Positions 36,090 through 45,633 of a stretch of DNA of 64,000 bases are shown piece after piece. Made by a program: the position numbers and the translations under genes. Position 1 is the first letter of the stretch. Each line of letters starts with the position of its first letter. Origin of the DNA: Parasphingorhabdus marina DSM 22363 (GTDB lineage Bacteria; Pseudomonadota; Alphaproteobacteria; Sphingomonadales; Sphingomonadaceae); NCBI RefSeq assembly GCF_900128895.1, contig NZ_FSQW01000002.1, forward strand, positions 124,001 to 188,000, in the 5' to 3' direction. The notes beneath the pieces are model-generated. The model did not search any database. It saw nothing but the letters and a program-made list of their open reading frames with translations, and was not told the origin of the DNA.

Positions 36090-36731
36090 ATGAGCATTTT
36101 GGATTCCAACGGTCATCGCCTTTTCATTGCGCGGCACGGCGAAACCATTTTCAATCTGGCAGGGCGTATTCAGGGTGAACATGCCCATACTCCACTTACC
36201 CTGAACGGGTTTGCGCAGGCCGATGAAATGGGGCGCGCTCTGGCGATCCGGTTGCCGCAAGACACACCTCTGGATCTGATTGCTTCGGATACGGGCCGGG
36301 CGCTGCAGACCCTGGCGATTGTTGCTCAGCATGTCGGAGCGGACTGGCATCAGGTGAAGCAGGACGCCAGGCTGCGCGAAATCGACATGGGGGAATGGGG
36401 TGGTGTCTATTATCGTGAACTGGACGGAAAGCTGGAAATTGACCGGGAGGAGATGCTGTTTGCAACGGTTGCTCCTGGGGGAGAGAGCTATGCCGATGTT
36501 GCATCGCGCCTGAAACACTGGATCGCCGATCAGAGGCTGGAACGAGATACCGTCCTGATCAGTCATGGCATGACCACCCGTGTGTTGCGCGGATTATTGA
36601 GTGATTTGACGCCTCATGCGCGATTTGGCGTGCCCATTGCCGAGGGGTTGCCGCAAGGCTCCATGGTTGAATTTCGTGACGGGGCCGAAACTGTCATCCA
36701 TCGTGGCGGCGGGGAAGGGGAGAAGGCGTGA
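36090..36731 (+). CDS. histidine phosphatase family protein
   Basis: A 213-residue phosphoglycerate-mutase-like phosphatase. The catalytic RHGE is at residues 15-18 (LFIARHGETIFN), followed by RIQG, a DTGRALQT segment and the second His in LISHGMTTR. The open frame could begin at TTG 36039, but ATG 36090 with GAAGGA about 13 bases upstream gives the usual family start. Substrate unknown. The next gene overlaps its stop (GTGA). Confidence 0.82.
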   Translation: MSILDSNGHRLFIARHGETIFNLAGRIQGEHAHTPLTLNGFAQADEMGRALAIRLPQDTPLDLIASDTGRALQTLAIVAQHVGADWHQVKQDARLREIDMGEWGGVYYRELDGKLEIDREEMLFATVAPGGESYADVASRLKHWIADQRLERDTVLISHGMTTRVLRGLLSDLTPHARFGVPIAEGLPQGSMVEFRDGAETVIHRGGGEGEKA

Positions 36732-37237
36732 AAATTGCCGGTATATCGGTCTGTATTTTCTTGGTGCTTGTTCCTGGGCCTGGCTGGGCGAAGGATTCGC
36801 TGGGCGTTTTTAACAATTGGGGGGCATTTCGCGATCCAGATGTTCCGCGCTGCTATGCCATTGCCGAATCCGAAGAGATAACCGGCAAGGCGTCCCGGAA
36901 GTCCTATGCTTCGGTAGGTTTCTGGCCCGGACGCGGGATACGGGCGCAGTTTCATGTCAGGCTGAGCCGCGACCGTTCCACCAACAGCCGCGTCATGGTC
37001 AGCATTGCCGGTCGCCGCTTCCAGCTAACGGCGAATCGTTCGGATGGCTGGTCGCAGGATCGGCGAATGGATGCGGCCATTATCGCTGCCTTGCGGTCGG
37101 CAAAGAGCATGAGTGTGGAAAGCGTTGGACGTGATGGAAAACCGATCGTGGATGCGTATTTGCTCAGAGGAGCCGCGACCGCGATAGATGCGGCATCCTT
37201 GGGTTGCTCACGGTTGTCACGTTCCTCGGCAGAATAG
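36728..37237 (+). CDS. exported IalB-like protein of unknown function
   Basis: A 169-residue exported protein starting GTG at 36728, overlapping the phosphatase stop. The signal peptide ends near GWAKD. The mature part has WGAFRDPDVPRCYAIAE near its start, GFWPGRGIRAQFHVRLS and a Cys near the end, resembling invasion-associated locus B domains. From memory such proteins precede rlmN in many sphingomonads; here two PilZ genes intervene. Role unknown. Confidence 0.65.
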   Translation: MKIAGISVCIFLVLVPGPGWAKDSLGVFNNWGAFRDPDVPRCYAIAESEEITGKASRKSYASVGFWPGRGIRAQFHVRLSRDRSTNSRVMVSIAGRRFQLTANRSDGWSQDRRMDAAIIAALRSAKSMSVESVGRDGKPIVDAYLLRGAATAIDAASLGCSRLSRSSAE

Positions 37238-37352
37238 GATTCTAACGATAATCTGAAGGCCGTGTACAAGCTTTACCGGCCTAAACCCGGTATTCTTCCG
37301 GCAGGAATAGCCCCGATGATCCGGTGCTAATGGATCTGCTAGGTAGACTGTT

Positions 37353-37757
37353 TTGGAGAAACAACCAAGGCGCGAGTTGCGGCAGCACCGCTTGTTCAAG
37401 GTTGAAGTCACCGCCGAAGGCCGCAAAAAGTTCAATGCGATTGTAAGGAACATTTCCACACACGGTTTGCGAGCAAGAGGCGAAATTCCTGTTGGAGACA
37501 ATCGGGTTCAACCTGGTCAACCGCTCAAGATTCAGAAGCACGGCTTTGATGCCGTTTCTGGAACGGTGCGATGGAATTCGGGCCAGGAATTTGGTGTGGA
37601 ATTTGATCAGGAGATCGATGTCGAGCAATTCAGTTTCGGGGATCGCAATACCGAGGGGTTGCTTAAACCGAAAGACGAAACAGTTACGGTTCGACGCAGT
37701 TTGGATCCCCAAATCGTGGTCAAAAGGCCGGGCTTTTCTCGCCGAATAAAGCGATAA
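37353..37757 (+). CDS. PilZ domain protein, first of a pair
   Basis: A 134-residue single-domain PilZ protein. The Arg-rich motif RRELRQHR (residues 6-13) and NISTHGLRA (D/NxSxxG motif, about 33-41) form the c-di-GMP site; RWNSGQEFGVEF is the conserved later strand. The start is TTG at 37353: an in-frame stop at 37344-37346 rules out anything earlier. It is a likely c-di-GMP receptor of unknown target, paralogous to the next gene. Confidence 0.8.
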   Translation: MEKQPRRELRQHRLFKVEVTAEGRKKFNAIVRNISTHGLRARGEIPVGDNRVQPGQPLKIQKHGFDAVSGTVRWNSGQEFGVEFDQEIDVEQFSFGDRNTEGLLKPKDETVTVRRSLDPQIVVKRPGFSRRIKR

Positions 37758-37926
37758 TTTTTCCCTTATATCGGTTCATCAATACATCCGTCGGATGATT
37801 AAGGGACTGAATTCCCTCCAGGAAATTGAACCTGGATCAAATCCCGCTTCATCGTAACGAAAAAGCTAAAATACCTCAGGTTTTGGCCGTTCTTTATAGT
37901 GGAAAACTGGTTAATGGCGGGATTGC

Positions 37927-38349
37927 ATGCGCAGGGAGACAGGAACAGGACCAAAACCGGACGACCCTGAGGCACAGAATGTGTTTCGGGAACCGCGTTT
38001 GCGTAAACTTGTCAAAATCGAGATCCTTCGGGATGGTCGAGGCCCGGTAGATGCGTTTGTGCGCAATCTCTCTTCATTCGGCCTTTGCGCAAGGTCCGCA
38101 GAGATTCCTGTCTCTGGAGAAACGATCTCCATTCGAAAAGAAGGATTTGGTGAATTGCGGGCAACGGTTCGCTGGACCAGTGCAACGGAATTTGGGGTGC
38201 AGTTCGCAGAACGTATCAATGTCGATAATTTCAATTTTGGTCAGCAAAACAAGGATGGCCATTTTGTGCGGGAAATCGATAACGGGCACGTCTGGAAAGG
38301 CTTCAAACATGAGGTTTCCACCAGAAGGCCGGGGTTGCGCTCGTCCTGA
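37927..38349 (+). CDS. PilZ domain protein, second of a pair
   Basis: A 140-residue paralogue of the preceding gene, 169 bp downstream. NLSSFGLCA keeps the NxSxxG half of the c-di-GMP site and RWTSATEFGVQF aligns with its sister. The Arg motif is altered: FREPRLRK where the first protein has RRELRQHR. Ligand binding may therefore be weaker or lost. The N terminus has an extra polar stretch of about 18 residues. A weak terminator-like stem (AGCC...GGCT around CCGGG) follows at 38349-38382. Confidence 0.78.
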   Translation: MRRETGTGPKPDDPEAQNVFREPRLRKLVKIEILRDGRGPVDAFVRNLSSFGLCARSAEIPVSGETISIRKEGFGELRATVRWTSATEFGVQFAERINVDNFNFGQQNKDGHFVREIDNGHVWKGFKHEVSTRRPGLRSS

Positions 38350-38409
38350 GCCTTGACCCGGCAAACAACCGGGCTGGCTTTTGCATAAAACCGCTCCTAT
38401 ATCGCTGCC

Positions 38410-39639
38410 ATGCAAATCCCTGGCCATATCGACCCCGTTCCTTTGCCTGCAAAGGTGACACCGCGTGAAGACGGTCGGGCAGACCTGATCGGTCTGAGCC
38501 AGCCGGAAATTCAGGACCTGCTTGGCGAGGCAGGACAGGATCCCAGACAGGCGAAACTGCGTTCCAAGCAATTGTTTCACTGGATATATCACCGCGGCAT
38601 CGTCGATTTTCACCAGATGACAGATCTCGGCAAGGCCCTGCGCCAATGGATGGACGAACGATTTGTCGTCGGACGGCCGGAAATAGTCGAGGCCCACGTA
38701 TCCAGTGATGGTACCCGAAAATGGCTTTTGCGGTCGGCAGATGGCCAGGATTATGAAATGGTCTTCATTCCTGATGCCGATCGCGGCACGCTGTGTATAT
38801 CCAGCCAGGTCGGTTGCACGCTCAATTGCCGGTTCTGTCATACCGGAACGATGCGGCTGGTCCGCAATCTGACCCCCGGCGAGATTGTCGGTCAGGTGAT
38901 GCTGGCTCGCGATGCCCTCGGAGAATGGCCCAAGGGCGCCATGGATGCGCTCGATGACGAGGAAAGCGCGACGGCTTATGAAAGCGATGGTCGGCTGCTC
39001 ACCAATATCGTCCTGATGGGAATGGGTGAACCGCTCTATAATTTCGACAATGTCCGCGATGCTATGAAGGTTGTGATGGACGGGGCCGGTCTGGCGTTGT
39101 CACGGCGCCGGATTACTCTGTCGACCAGTGGTGTTGTGCCGATGATTGCGCGCGCCGGCGAGGAGATTAACGTCAACCTGGCGATCTCGCTGCACGCGGT
39201 AAACAAGGAAACGCGTGACGAAATCGTCCCGCTCAACCGGAAATATTCGATTGAGGAACTGCTCCAGGCCTGTGCCGATTATCCTGGCGCCAGCAATGCC
39301 CGGCGGATCACGTTTGAATATGTGATGCTGAAAGACAAGAATGACAGCGATGAGGATGCTCGCGAACTGGTGAATTTGCTCCGGCAATATGACTTGCCGG
39401 CGAAGGTCAATCTGATCCCGTTCAACCCCTGGCCAGGTTCGGAATATGAGTGCTCGGAACCCGAGCGAATCAAGGCCTTTTCGAAAATTATATTTGACGC
39501 CGGAATCAGTGCTCCCATTCGCACGCCACGAGGCCGGGACATCATGGCTGCCTGCGGTCAGCTCAAGTCCGCCAGTGAAAAGAAAAGCCGCGCGGAACTG
39601 GACCGGCTGGCTGAGGAAAAGCAGGCTGCGCTCGGCTGA
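38410..39639 (+). CDS. rlmN: 23S rRNA (adenine(2503)-C(2))-methyltransferase
   Basis: A 409-residue radical-SAM methyltransferase. The cluster motif CxxxCxxC is Cys136, Cys140 and Cys143 (CTLNCRFC). [12 protein letters not shown], the HAVNKETRD catalytic region and the C-terminal [15 protein letters not shown] (with the methyl-bearing Cys) are present. It modifies A2503 in the peptidyl-transferase centre and some tRNAs. Its stop lies one base from that of the convergent RidA gene. Confidence 0.96.
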   Translation: MQIPGHIDPVPLPAKVTPREDGRADLIGLSQPEIQDLLGEAGQDPRQAKLRSKQLFHWIYHRGIVDFHQMTDLGKALRQWMDERFVVGRPEIVEAHVSSDGTRKWLLRSADGQDYEMVFIPDADRGTLCISSQVGCTLNCRFCHTGTMRLVRNLTPGEIVGQVMLARDALGEWPKGAMDALDDEESATAYESDGRLLTNIVLMGMGEPLYNFDNVRDAMKVVMDGAGLALSRRRITLSTSGVVPMIARAGEEINVNLAISLHAVNKETRDEIVPLNRKYSIEELLQACADYPGASNARRITFEYVMLKDKNDSDEDARELVNLLRQYDLPAKVNLIPFNPWPGSEYECSEPERIKAFSKIIFDAGISAPIRTPRGRDIMAACGQLKSASEKKSRAELDRLAEEKQAALG

Positions 39640-39640
39640 G

Positions 39641-40033
39641 CTATGTCCCGACAGTAGCAATAACGTCAATCTCCACCATCAGTTCGGGAAGCGCCAGCGA
39701 CCGGACCTCGACAATCGTGTCGGCGGGCCATGGTTCCGTGAAATAGGTCTGACGCGCTTCCACGATTTTCGGGAAATTTGCCATATCGGTCAGATAGATG
39801 GTGACCTTGACGATCTGCTCCCGGCTGCTGCCACCGGCAGCCAGTACGCGGTCAATATTGGCAAAGGTTTGGGCTACCTGCTTGTCAAAATCATCCGGTC
39901 CGACAATCGTGCCACTTTCGTCAATGGCGGCCTGACCGGACAGAAAAAGCAGATCTCCAACCCGCCATCCAGGTGAAATCGCATAGGGCGCGAGCGGATC
40001 AGGATCGAGCGTGATGACCCTTTTATCGAACAT
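39641..40033 (-). CDS. RidA/YjgF family protein
   Basis: About 130 residues from ATG 40033, preferred over the longer frame because the family starts here. It contains FLSGQAAID, TFANIDRVLAAGGSS and VEVRSLALPELMVEIDVIA, which matches the RidA signature including the substrate-binding Arg. RidA proteins deaminate reactive enamine/imine intermediates; subtype substrates vary. It is convergent with rlmN. Confidence 0.85.
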   Translation of the reverse strand: MFDKRVITLDPDPLAPYAISPGWRVGDLLFLSGQAAIDESGTIVGPDDFDKQVAQTFANIDRVLAAGGSSREQIVKVTIYLTDMANFPKIVEARQTYFTEPWPADTIVEVRSLALPELMVEIDVIATVGT

Positions 40034-40296
40034 GGCTTCTCCAGTGGTTTGGAGCTTTGGTTTAACGCAGTCTTGCCGATTTGCTCCCAACTTGCAACGG
40101 GCAGGAAACTTCCGTCCAGAAAATGGAGAAGGTCTATGTGTCACTCTTTTGACACAAGGTGAGATAATTCGTCATTGCATCCAGAAAATACATATCAATG
40201 AATTGAACAAGAAAGCATTCGCCTTCATTGGGGGATGAATTCCAATTCATGCTACTTCAACTTCGATCGTCTTTGAATTTTTTGAAAGAACAAATA

Positions 40297-40863
40297 ATGA
40301 AAAAACTTATTCTAGCCGCTTTTGCTGCCGGAGGGATTGTTGCAACACCTGCGATCGCGGGGGAAAAGGACAATTTTTCCGGCTTTAAAGGCGCTGCCTT
40401 GATTGGCTATGACAACGGCGACTTTGGTGCAATTGTCACCTTGGACGGAGTGAGTAATGATTACAATAATGCCGAAGGCGCGGTATTTGGCTTGAGTGCC
40501 GGATATGATCGCCAGTCAGGCGGTATTGTCTATGGCATCGAGCTCGAAGCTCTGGATTCTGCCGCCGATGTCGATGATCGGTTTCTTGGCGAAATAAAAC
40601 TCGGCAGAGATCTCTATGCGGGTGGACGTTTGGGATATGCCATCAGCAGCCGTACCCTGATTTATGCGAAAGCCGGCTATGCGAACACGCGATTGCGTAC
40701 CGTTGGTTTCCGGAGTATCGGGCTCGACGGGTTTCGGGTTGGCGGAGGCGCTGAACATCGGCTCGGCAAAAAACTGTTTTTGCGCGCGGAATATCGGTTC
40801 TCGGAATATGATCGCGGCTTTCGGCGGAACCAGGCGATCGCAGGTGTGGGGCTCCTTTTTTAA
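40297..40863 (+). CDS. outer-membrane beta-barrel protein (OmpA-like/Opa-like)
   Basis: A 188-residue exported barrel starting at ATG 40297 (GAAAGAA upstream). The signal peptide ends TPAIAG; eight alternating strands follow, with glycine turns (RLGYAISSRTLIYAKAGYA, FLRAEYRFSEYD). The end GVGLLF closes with Phe. It resembles small OmpA-like surface proteins of alphaproteobacteria. No terminal peptidoglycan domain. Role probably structural or adhesive. Confidence 0.78.
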   Translation: MKKLILAAFAAGGIVATPAIAGEKDNFSGFKGAALIGYDNGDFGAIVTLDGVSNDYNNAEGAVFGLSAGYDRQSGGIVYGIELEALDSAADVDDRFLGEIKLGRDLYAGGRLGYAISSRTLIYAKAGYANTRLRTVGFRSIGLDGFRVGGGAEHRLGKKLFLRAEYRFSEYDRGFRRNQAIAGVGLLF

Positions 40864-41022
40864 AGGGCTCTTTTCAAACCAATGGCGGAAGGTGACTCGG
40901 CGACATTTACCGCGGCTTAGTGCACGCGATTTAATCGTCTCCGGCGTAATTTGGACGTCCTGAAACATTGAAGGCCAGGTAATTGTAACCTTGTCGTTTC
41001 AAAATTCGAATAACCGCCTAAG

Positions 41023-41847
41023 ATGCAATTCATGCCTCAACCAGACCGGAGTGATCGGAAGATTCGGCACCGCCTGACAACCCGCATATGGCACTGGGTG
41101 AATGCACTGTGCCTGCTGGTGCTGATCATGAGCGGCCTTACTATCTTCAATGCCCATCCGCGGCTGTACTGGGGAGAATATGGCGCAAATGACGATTATG
41201 CCTGGGCGGCAGTCGGTTCGTCGCAAACCATTGGCTATGTCCGCTTTGGAGAAACCAGGTTCGATACGACTGGCTATATCGGCAACTGGGAAGATCGAAA
41301 TGGCAATATCCAGACCTGGGCCTTTCCCGACTGGGCAACGATACCGTCTTCTTATAGTCTGGCAGACGGGCGTCGTTGGCATCTGTTTTTCGCCTGGATT
41401 TTCAGTTTCGGGCTGGCCTTCTTCATGATCCGCTCGCTCTGGAACCGGCACATTCAGCGCGATCTGCATTTGCGCCGCAAAGACTGGCATCCCTCAGCGA
41501 TCTGGGCAGATATTCGTAATCATGCCCGGTTGCGCTTCCATGCGGGACAACGTGAAGGTAGCTATAATATCCTCCAGCGGTTGAGCTATATCGGCGTGAT
41601 TTTTGTCGTTCTGCCGCTCATGATATTTACCGGGCTCGCCATGTCCCCGGCGATGGACGCCAACTGGCCCTGGCTGACCGACATTTTTGGCGGCCGGCAA
41701 TCGGCCCGTTCAATCCATTTTATCGGCATGGCGCTGTTGATACTGTTTTTCCTGGTGCACATGATTACGCTGCTGCTGGCTGGTCCGTGGCGACTGACGC
41801 GCAGTATGATTACTGGTCGGGATAGCAAGGAGGCCATGAATGACTAA
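41023..41847 (+). CDS. cytochrome b (b561-like) partner of molybdoenzyme
   Basis: A 274-residue membrane protein with four main helices and His residues in RIWHWVN, RRWHLFFAW, SARSIHFIG and FLVHMITL that fit two-haem ligation of bacterial cytochrome b561 or Ni-Fe-hydrogenase-type cytochrome b. A long periplasmic loop (about 45-120) separates helices 1 and 2. It overlaps the molybdopterin-enzyme gene by 8 bases, so it probably passes electrons between that enzyme and the quinone pool. Confidence 0.85.
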   Translation: MQFMPQPDRSDRKIRHRLTTRIWHWVNALCLLVLIMSGLTIFNAHPRLYWGEYGANDDYAWAAVGSSQTIGYVRFGETRFDTTGYIGNWEDRNGNIQTWAFPDWATIPSSYSLADGRRWHLFFAWIFSFGLAFFMIRSLWNRHIQRDLHLRRKDWHPSAIWADIRNHARLRFHAGQREGSYNILQRLSYIGVIFVVLPLMIFTGLAMSPAMDANWPWLTDIFGGRQSARSIHFIGMALLILFFLVHMITLLLAGPWRLTRSMITGRDSKEAMND

Positions 41848-42601
41848 ATTGCTGACACGCAGAACCATCCTGGGCGGCGCGGCCCTCGGCGCGGGTGGGT
41901 TGCTCAGCGGCTGTGACGCCCTGAACCGCAGCCCGGCTTTCCAGAACTTGCTGGCGACAGCGGAAACCGGGAATTTCCATGTCCAGCGTGCGCTGGGCGA
42001 CCGTATGGAACTGGCGAGTGAATATACCATCGCCGATCTGTCTCCCACGTTCCGGGCCAACGGGACCCGCAATCCGGATACGCAAAACTACAATGCCAGC
42101 GCCGCCAATGGTTTCTCCGACTGGCAATTGCGTCTTTTCGGGCTGGTCAACAAACCGCAATCCTTTTCTTTCGCCGCGCTGCAGTCCATGCCGCAACGCA
42201 CGCAAATCACCCGGCATGACTGTGTCGAGGGCTGGAGCGCGATCGGACAATGGACCGGAGTGCCGCTCAAATTGCTGCTTGATCTCGCCCAGTTGCGCGA
42301 CACCGCCAATTTCCTGATCTTCCATTGCGCGGACAGCCTGGGCGGACGCCCCTATTATGAAAGTACGGATCTGCTGGATGCCTTTCATCCCCAGACGATC
42401 ATTGCCCACCGGCTGAACGGGGAGTTGCTGCCAATCGAGAATGGCGCGCCCTTGCGCCTGCGGGTGGAACGGCAACTGGGATACAAGCATGCCAAATATC
42501 TGACCGGAATCGAAGCCGTCGCCTCGCTGGATGGTATTGGCGAGGGCAAGGGCGGTTATTGGGAAGATGTCGCCAATTACGAATGGTATGCGGGCATCTG
42601 A
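41840..42601 (+). CDS. molybdopterin-dependent oxidoreductase, Tat lipoprotein
   Basis: A 253-residue protein of the sulfite oxidase/YedY superfamily. The N terminus has a twin-arginine stretch (TRRTILGG) that ends in a lipobox (LLSGC, Cys25), so it is a folded, membrane-anchored periplasmic protein. Cys128 in TRHDCVEGWSAIGQWTGVPL is the Mo ligand. It lacks the C-terminal dimerisation domain of sulfite oxidases. It is coupled to the cytochrome b gene. Substrate unknown; methionine-sulfoxide or small-molecule oxide reduction is one option. Confidence 0.85.
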   Translation: MTKLLTRRTILGGAALGAGGLLSGCDALNRSPAFQNLLATAETGNFHVQRALGDRMELASEYTIADLSPTFRANGTRNPDTQNYNASAANGFSDWQLRLFGLVNKPQSFSFAALQSMPQRTQITRHDCVEGWSAIGQWTGVPLKLLLDLAQLRDTANFLIFHCADSLGGRPYYESTDLLDAFHPQTIIAHRLNGELLPIENGAPLRLRVERQLGYKHAKYLTGIEAVASLDGIGEGKGGYWEDVANYEWYAGI

Positions 42602-42635
42602 TGGCTGCAAAACCAGTTTTTGAAGGAACATATGC

Positions 42636-43874
42636 ATGTCCATATTAGGCCAGTTTCTGGGAAGCGTGATCAAGCAGGGCACCATTGCGGTGCATCACCC
42701 TGACGGGTCTGTCGAGCAGTTCGGAAGCGCCGCTGATGGCTATCCCGATGTCGCGGTCCGTCTGGCGGACAAGGGGGTCATGCGCCAGATCCTGCTCGAC
42801 CCCCGGCTGGGAGCGGCAGAGGCATTCATGGATGGGCGTCTGATTCTGGAAAAGGGCGACATCATGGCGCTGATCCAGCTGCTGCGGGCCAATCGCAAAT
42901 GGGAGCGTGGCGGCCGGCTGAAAGAGCCGGGTCCGGTCAAACTGATCAAGGACCGCATTGCGGGGAGGCTCGATGGCCTCAACAATCAGCGCCGGTCGAA
43001 GGCCAATGTGGCCCATCACTATGATCTCAGCCGGGACTTGTACGAGCTTTTTCTTGATGAGGACATGCAATATAGCTGTGCTTACTGGACAAGCCCGGAC
43101 AATACGCTGGAACAGGCGCAGCTCGATAAAAAAGCCCATATCGCAGCCAAGCTGGATCTGCATGCAGGTCAGAAAGTGCTGGATATCGGGTGTGGCTGGG
43201 GCGGGACCGCTCTCTACCTGAATCGCAAGTTTGATGTTGAGGTGCTTGGGATTACGCTGTCGGAGGAACAGCTCGCCGTCGCGCAGGAGCGCGCCGAAAA
43301 AGCTGGTGTATCAGACAGAGTAAAATTTGAACTGATCGACTATCGGGATCTGGCGGAGCGCGATGCCGGACATTTTGACCGGATCGTTTCCATCGGAATG
43401 TTCGAGCATGTCGGGGCACCCAATTTTCCGACTTTCTTTCGCAGCGCCGCCAATCTGATGACGGATGACGGGGTGATGCTCCTTCACACAATCGGGCGTA
43501 TGGGGAAACCCGGCACCACCGACGCCTTTACCCGCAAATATATCTTCCCAGGGGGGTATATTCCGGCGCTCAGTGAAACACTGGAGGCCAGCGAACCTTA
43601 CCGCCTGATTGCAACAGACATCGAAACCCTGCGGCTGCATTACGCCCTGACCTTGCGCGAATGGTACAAGCGAACCCAGGCGAACAGGGAAAAGATCATC
43701 GCCATGTATGACGAGCGGTTCTATCGCATGTGGACATTCTATCTGGCCGGCGCGACGGCTGCTTTTGAAAGTGGCGGAATGTGCAACTATCAGATCCAGT
43801 TCAGCCGCAACCGGCACAGTTTGCCGCTGACCCGCGACTATCTGGGCGAGGTCGAACAGAAGTTGCGCGAATAG
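42636..43874 (+). CDS. cfa: cyclopropane-fatty-acyl-phospholipid synthase
   Basis: A 412-residue SAM-dependent enzyme that adds a methylene group across acyl double bonds of membrane lipids. The SAM motif VLDIGCGWGG is at 181-190; NVAHHYDLSRDLYELFLDEDMQYSCAYW upstream (residues 124-151), SIGMFEHVG and YIFPGGYIPALSE are family hallmarks. It follows the molybdoenzyme by 34 bp on the same strand. Its stop abuts that of the convergent DUF1801 gene with no spacer. Confidence 0.92.
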   Translation: MSILGQFLGSVIKQGTIAVHHPDGSVEQFGSAADGYPDVAVRLADKGVMRQILLDPRLGAAEAFMDGRLILEKGDIMALIQLLRANRKWERGGRLKEPGPVKLIKDRIAGRLDGLNNQRRSKANVAHHYDLSRDLYELFLDEDMQYSCAYWTSPDNTLEQAQLDKKAHIAAKLDLHAGQKVLDIGCGWGGTALYLNRKFDVEVLGITLSEEQLAVAQERAEKAGVSDRVKFELIDYRDLAERDAGHFDRIVSIGMFEHVGAPNFPTFFRSAANLMTDDGVMLLHTIGRMGKPGTTDAFTRKYIFPGGYIPALSETLEASEPYRLIATDIETLRLHYALTLREWYKRTQANREKIIAMYDERFYRMWTFYLAGATAAFESGGMCNYQIQFSRNRHSLPLTRDYLGEVEQKLRE

Positions 43875-44318
43875 TCAGACCGGATATTTCTCGTCCATCG
43901 CGGCCTTGTCGAAGGCAATCAGTTCTTCAAGAACATCCAGATCGACCTTCTTGAGCTGGGTGACATAAAGGCAGGATTTTCCGCGTTTGTGCGGGCCCAG
44001 TTTGTCCAGAAGTTCGGTCTGTTTGGCCTTGTTTTTGGCTTCGCTGGTACAGCTGAGCACGTACAGGCTCATATTCTGTTTGCGCGGGCTGAAGCCAGAC
44101 CTGCACATGTCGCCTTCGCGGCCGGTTTCATATTTGTAATGATAGCTGCCAAAACCAATGATGCTGCCGCCCCACATTTTGGGCTCGTAGCCTGTAATCC
44201 GCGTAAACATTTCGAGCAGCGTTTTTGCGTCTTCGCGGCGACCATCATGTTCCACGCTGTCGATAAAGGCACCTACGTCCCCATCATTTTCAACTGTCTT
44301 GTTTTGCGCCTGGGCCAT
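43875..44318 (-). CDS. DUF1801 domain protein
   Basis: A 147-residue protein. The ATG at 44318 has GGAGGAGA upstream, far better than the longer frame. It has the DUF1801/YdhG-like pattern: [39 protein letters not shown] (about 32-70) and [13 protein letters not shown] small cytoplasmic alpha+beta fold is expected. No biochemical role is known to me. Confidence 0.8.
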   Translation of the reverse strand: MAQAQNKTVENDGDVGAFIDSVEHDGRREDAKTLLEMFTRITGYEPKMWGGSIIGFGSYHYKYETGREGDMCRSGFSPRKQNMSLYVLSCTSEAKNKAKQTELLDKLGPHKRGKSCLYVTQLKKVDLDVLEELIAFDKAAMDEKYPV

Positions 44319-44407
44319 CAGATTCTCCTCCCGGAGCGTGCATATCATATTGCGCCGGATTTTGGACCCTGTTAGGCGCAGCGCTTCATTCAGCGAAAGA
44401 CAAACAG

Positions 44408-45631
44408 ATGAACGATTCCGTAAAGCGCGTGGTTTTGGCTTTTTCCGGCGGACTGGATACCAGTGTTATCCTGAAATGGCTGCAGCAGGAATATCAGTGC
44501 GAAGTCGTAACATTTACTGCGGACCTGGGGCAGGGGGAAGAGCTCGAGCCAGCCCGCAAGACCGCAGAGCTTCTGGGGGTCAAACCCGAACATATCTTCA
44601 TCGATGATCTGCGCGAAGAATTTGTAAAAGACTATGTCTTTCCAATGATGCGCGCCAATGCGCTGTATGAGGGCCTCTACCTGCTCGGCACCTCGATTGC
44701 CCGGCCGTTGATTTCCAAACGACAGATCGAGATTGCCACCCAGACCGGCGCCGATGCGGTGGCGCATGGTGCGACCGGCAAGGGGAATGACCAGATCCGC
44801 TTCGAACTGGGCTATTACGGGCTGAACCCGGACGTGAAGGTTATCGCCCCGTGGCGCGAATGGGACCTCACCAGCCGGACGCGACTCATCGAATTTGCCG
44901 AGAAGAACCAGATTCCCGTTCCCAAGGACAAGCGCGGCGAGGCGCCGTTTTCAACTGATGCCAATATGCTGCATACCTCTTCCGAGGGTAAAATTCTCGA
45001 GGACCCCTGGGAAGAGGTGCCGGACTATGTCTACAGCCGGACAAACAATCCCGAGGATGCACCAGATACGCCGGAATATATCACGATCGATTTCGAACGG
45101 GGAGATGGCGTCGCGATCAACGGTGAGGCGATGAGTCCGGCCACTTTGCTGGAGAAGCTGAACGATTATGGCCGCGAGCACGGCATTGGCCGCCTCGATC
45201 TGGTGGAGAACCGGTTTGTAGGCATGAAATCCCGCGGCATGTACGAAACCCCTGGCGGGACTATCTATCACACAGCGCATCGCGGAATCGAACAGCTGAC
45301 GCTCGACAGCGGGGCGGCCCACATGAAGGATGAACTGGCCCCGCGCTATGCCGAGCTGGTCTATAACGGCTTCTGGTTCGCCCCCGAGCGGGAGATGTTG
45401 CAGGCCGCCATCGACAAGAGCCAGGAGCGGGTGACCGGGACGGTGCGGCTGAAACTGTACAAGGGTTCGGTCAATGTCGTGGGCCGCAAGGCGGACGTCG
45501 ACTTCAACCTGTATAGCGAAGATGTGGTGACATTCGAGGATGACGCCGGCGCCTATGATCAGAAAGATGCCGAAGGCTTTATCAAGCTGAATGCCCTGCG
45601 GCTGCGGCTGCTCGGCAAGCGCCGGGGCTAG
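44408..45631 (+). CDS. argG: argininosuccinate synthase
   Basis: A 407-residue enzyme joining citrulline and aspartate in arginine synthesis using ATP. The PP-loop AFSGGLDTS is at residues 11-19; [24 protein letters not shown] and [14 protein letters not shown] are conserved. It faces the DUF1801 gene with about 90 bp between starts. Family length is normal. The antiporter gene begins 3 bases after the stop. Confidence 0.97.
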   Translation: MNDSVKRVVLAFSGGLDTSVILKWLQQEYQCEVVTFTADLGQGEELEPARKTAELLGVKPEHIFIDDLREEFVKDYVFPMMRANALYEGLYLLGTSIARPLISKRQIEIATQTGADAVAHGATGKGNDQIRFELGYYGLNPDVKVIAPWREWDLTSRTRLIEFAEKNQIPVPKDKRGEAPFSTDANMLHTSSEGKILEDPWEEVPDYVYSRTNNPEDAPDTPEYITIDFERGDGVAINGEAMSPATLLEKLNDYGREHGIGRLDLVENRFVGMKSRGMYETPGGTIYHTAHRGIEQLTLDSGAAHMKDELAPRYAELVYNGFWFAPEREMLQAAIDKSQERVTGTVRLKLYKGSVNVVGRKADVDFNLYSEDVVTFEDDAGAYDQKDAEGFIKLNALRLRLLGKRRG

Positions 45632-45633
45632 AT

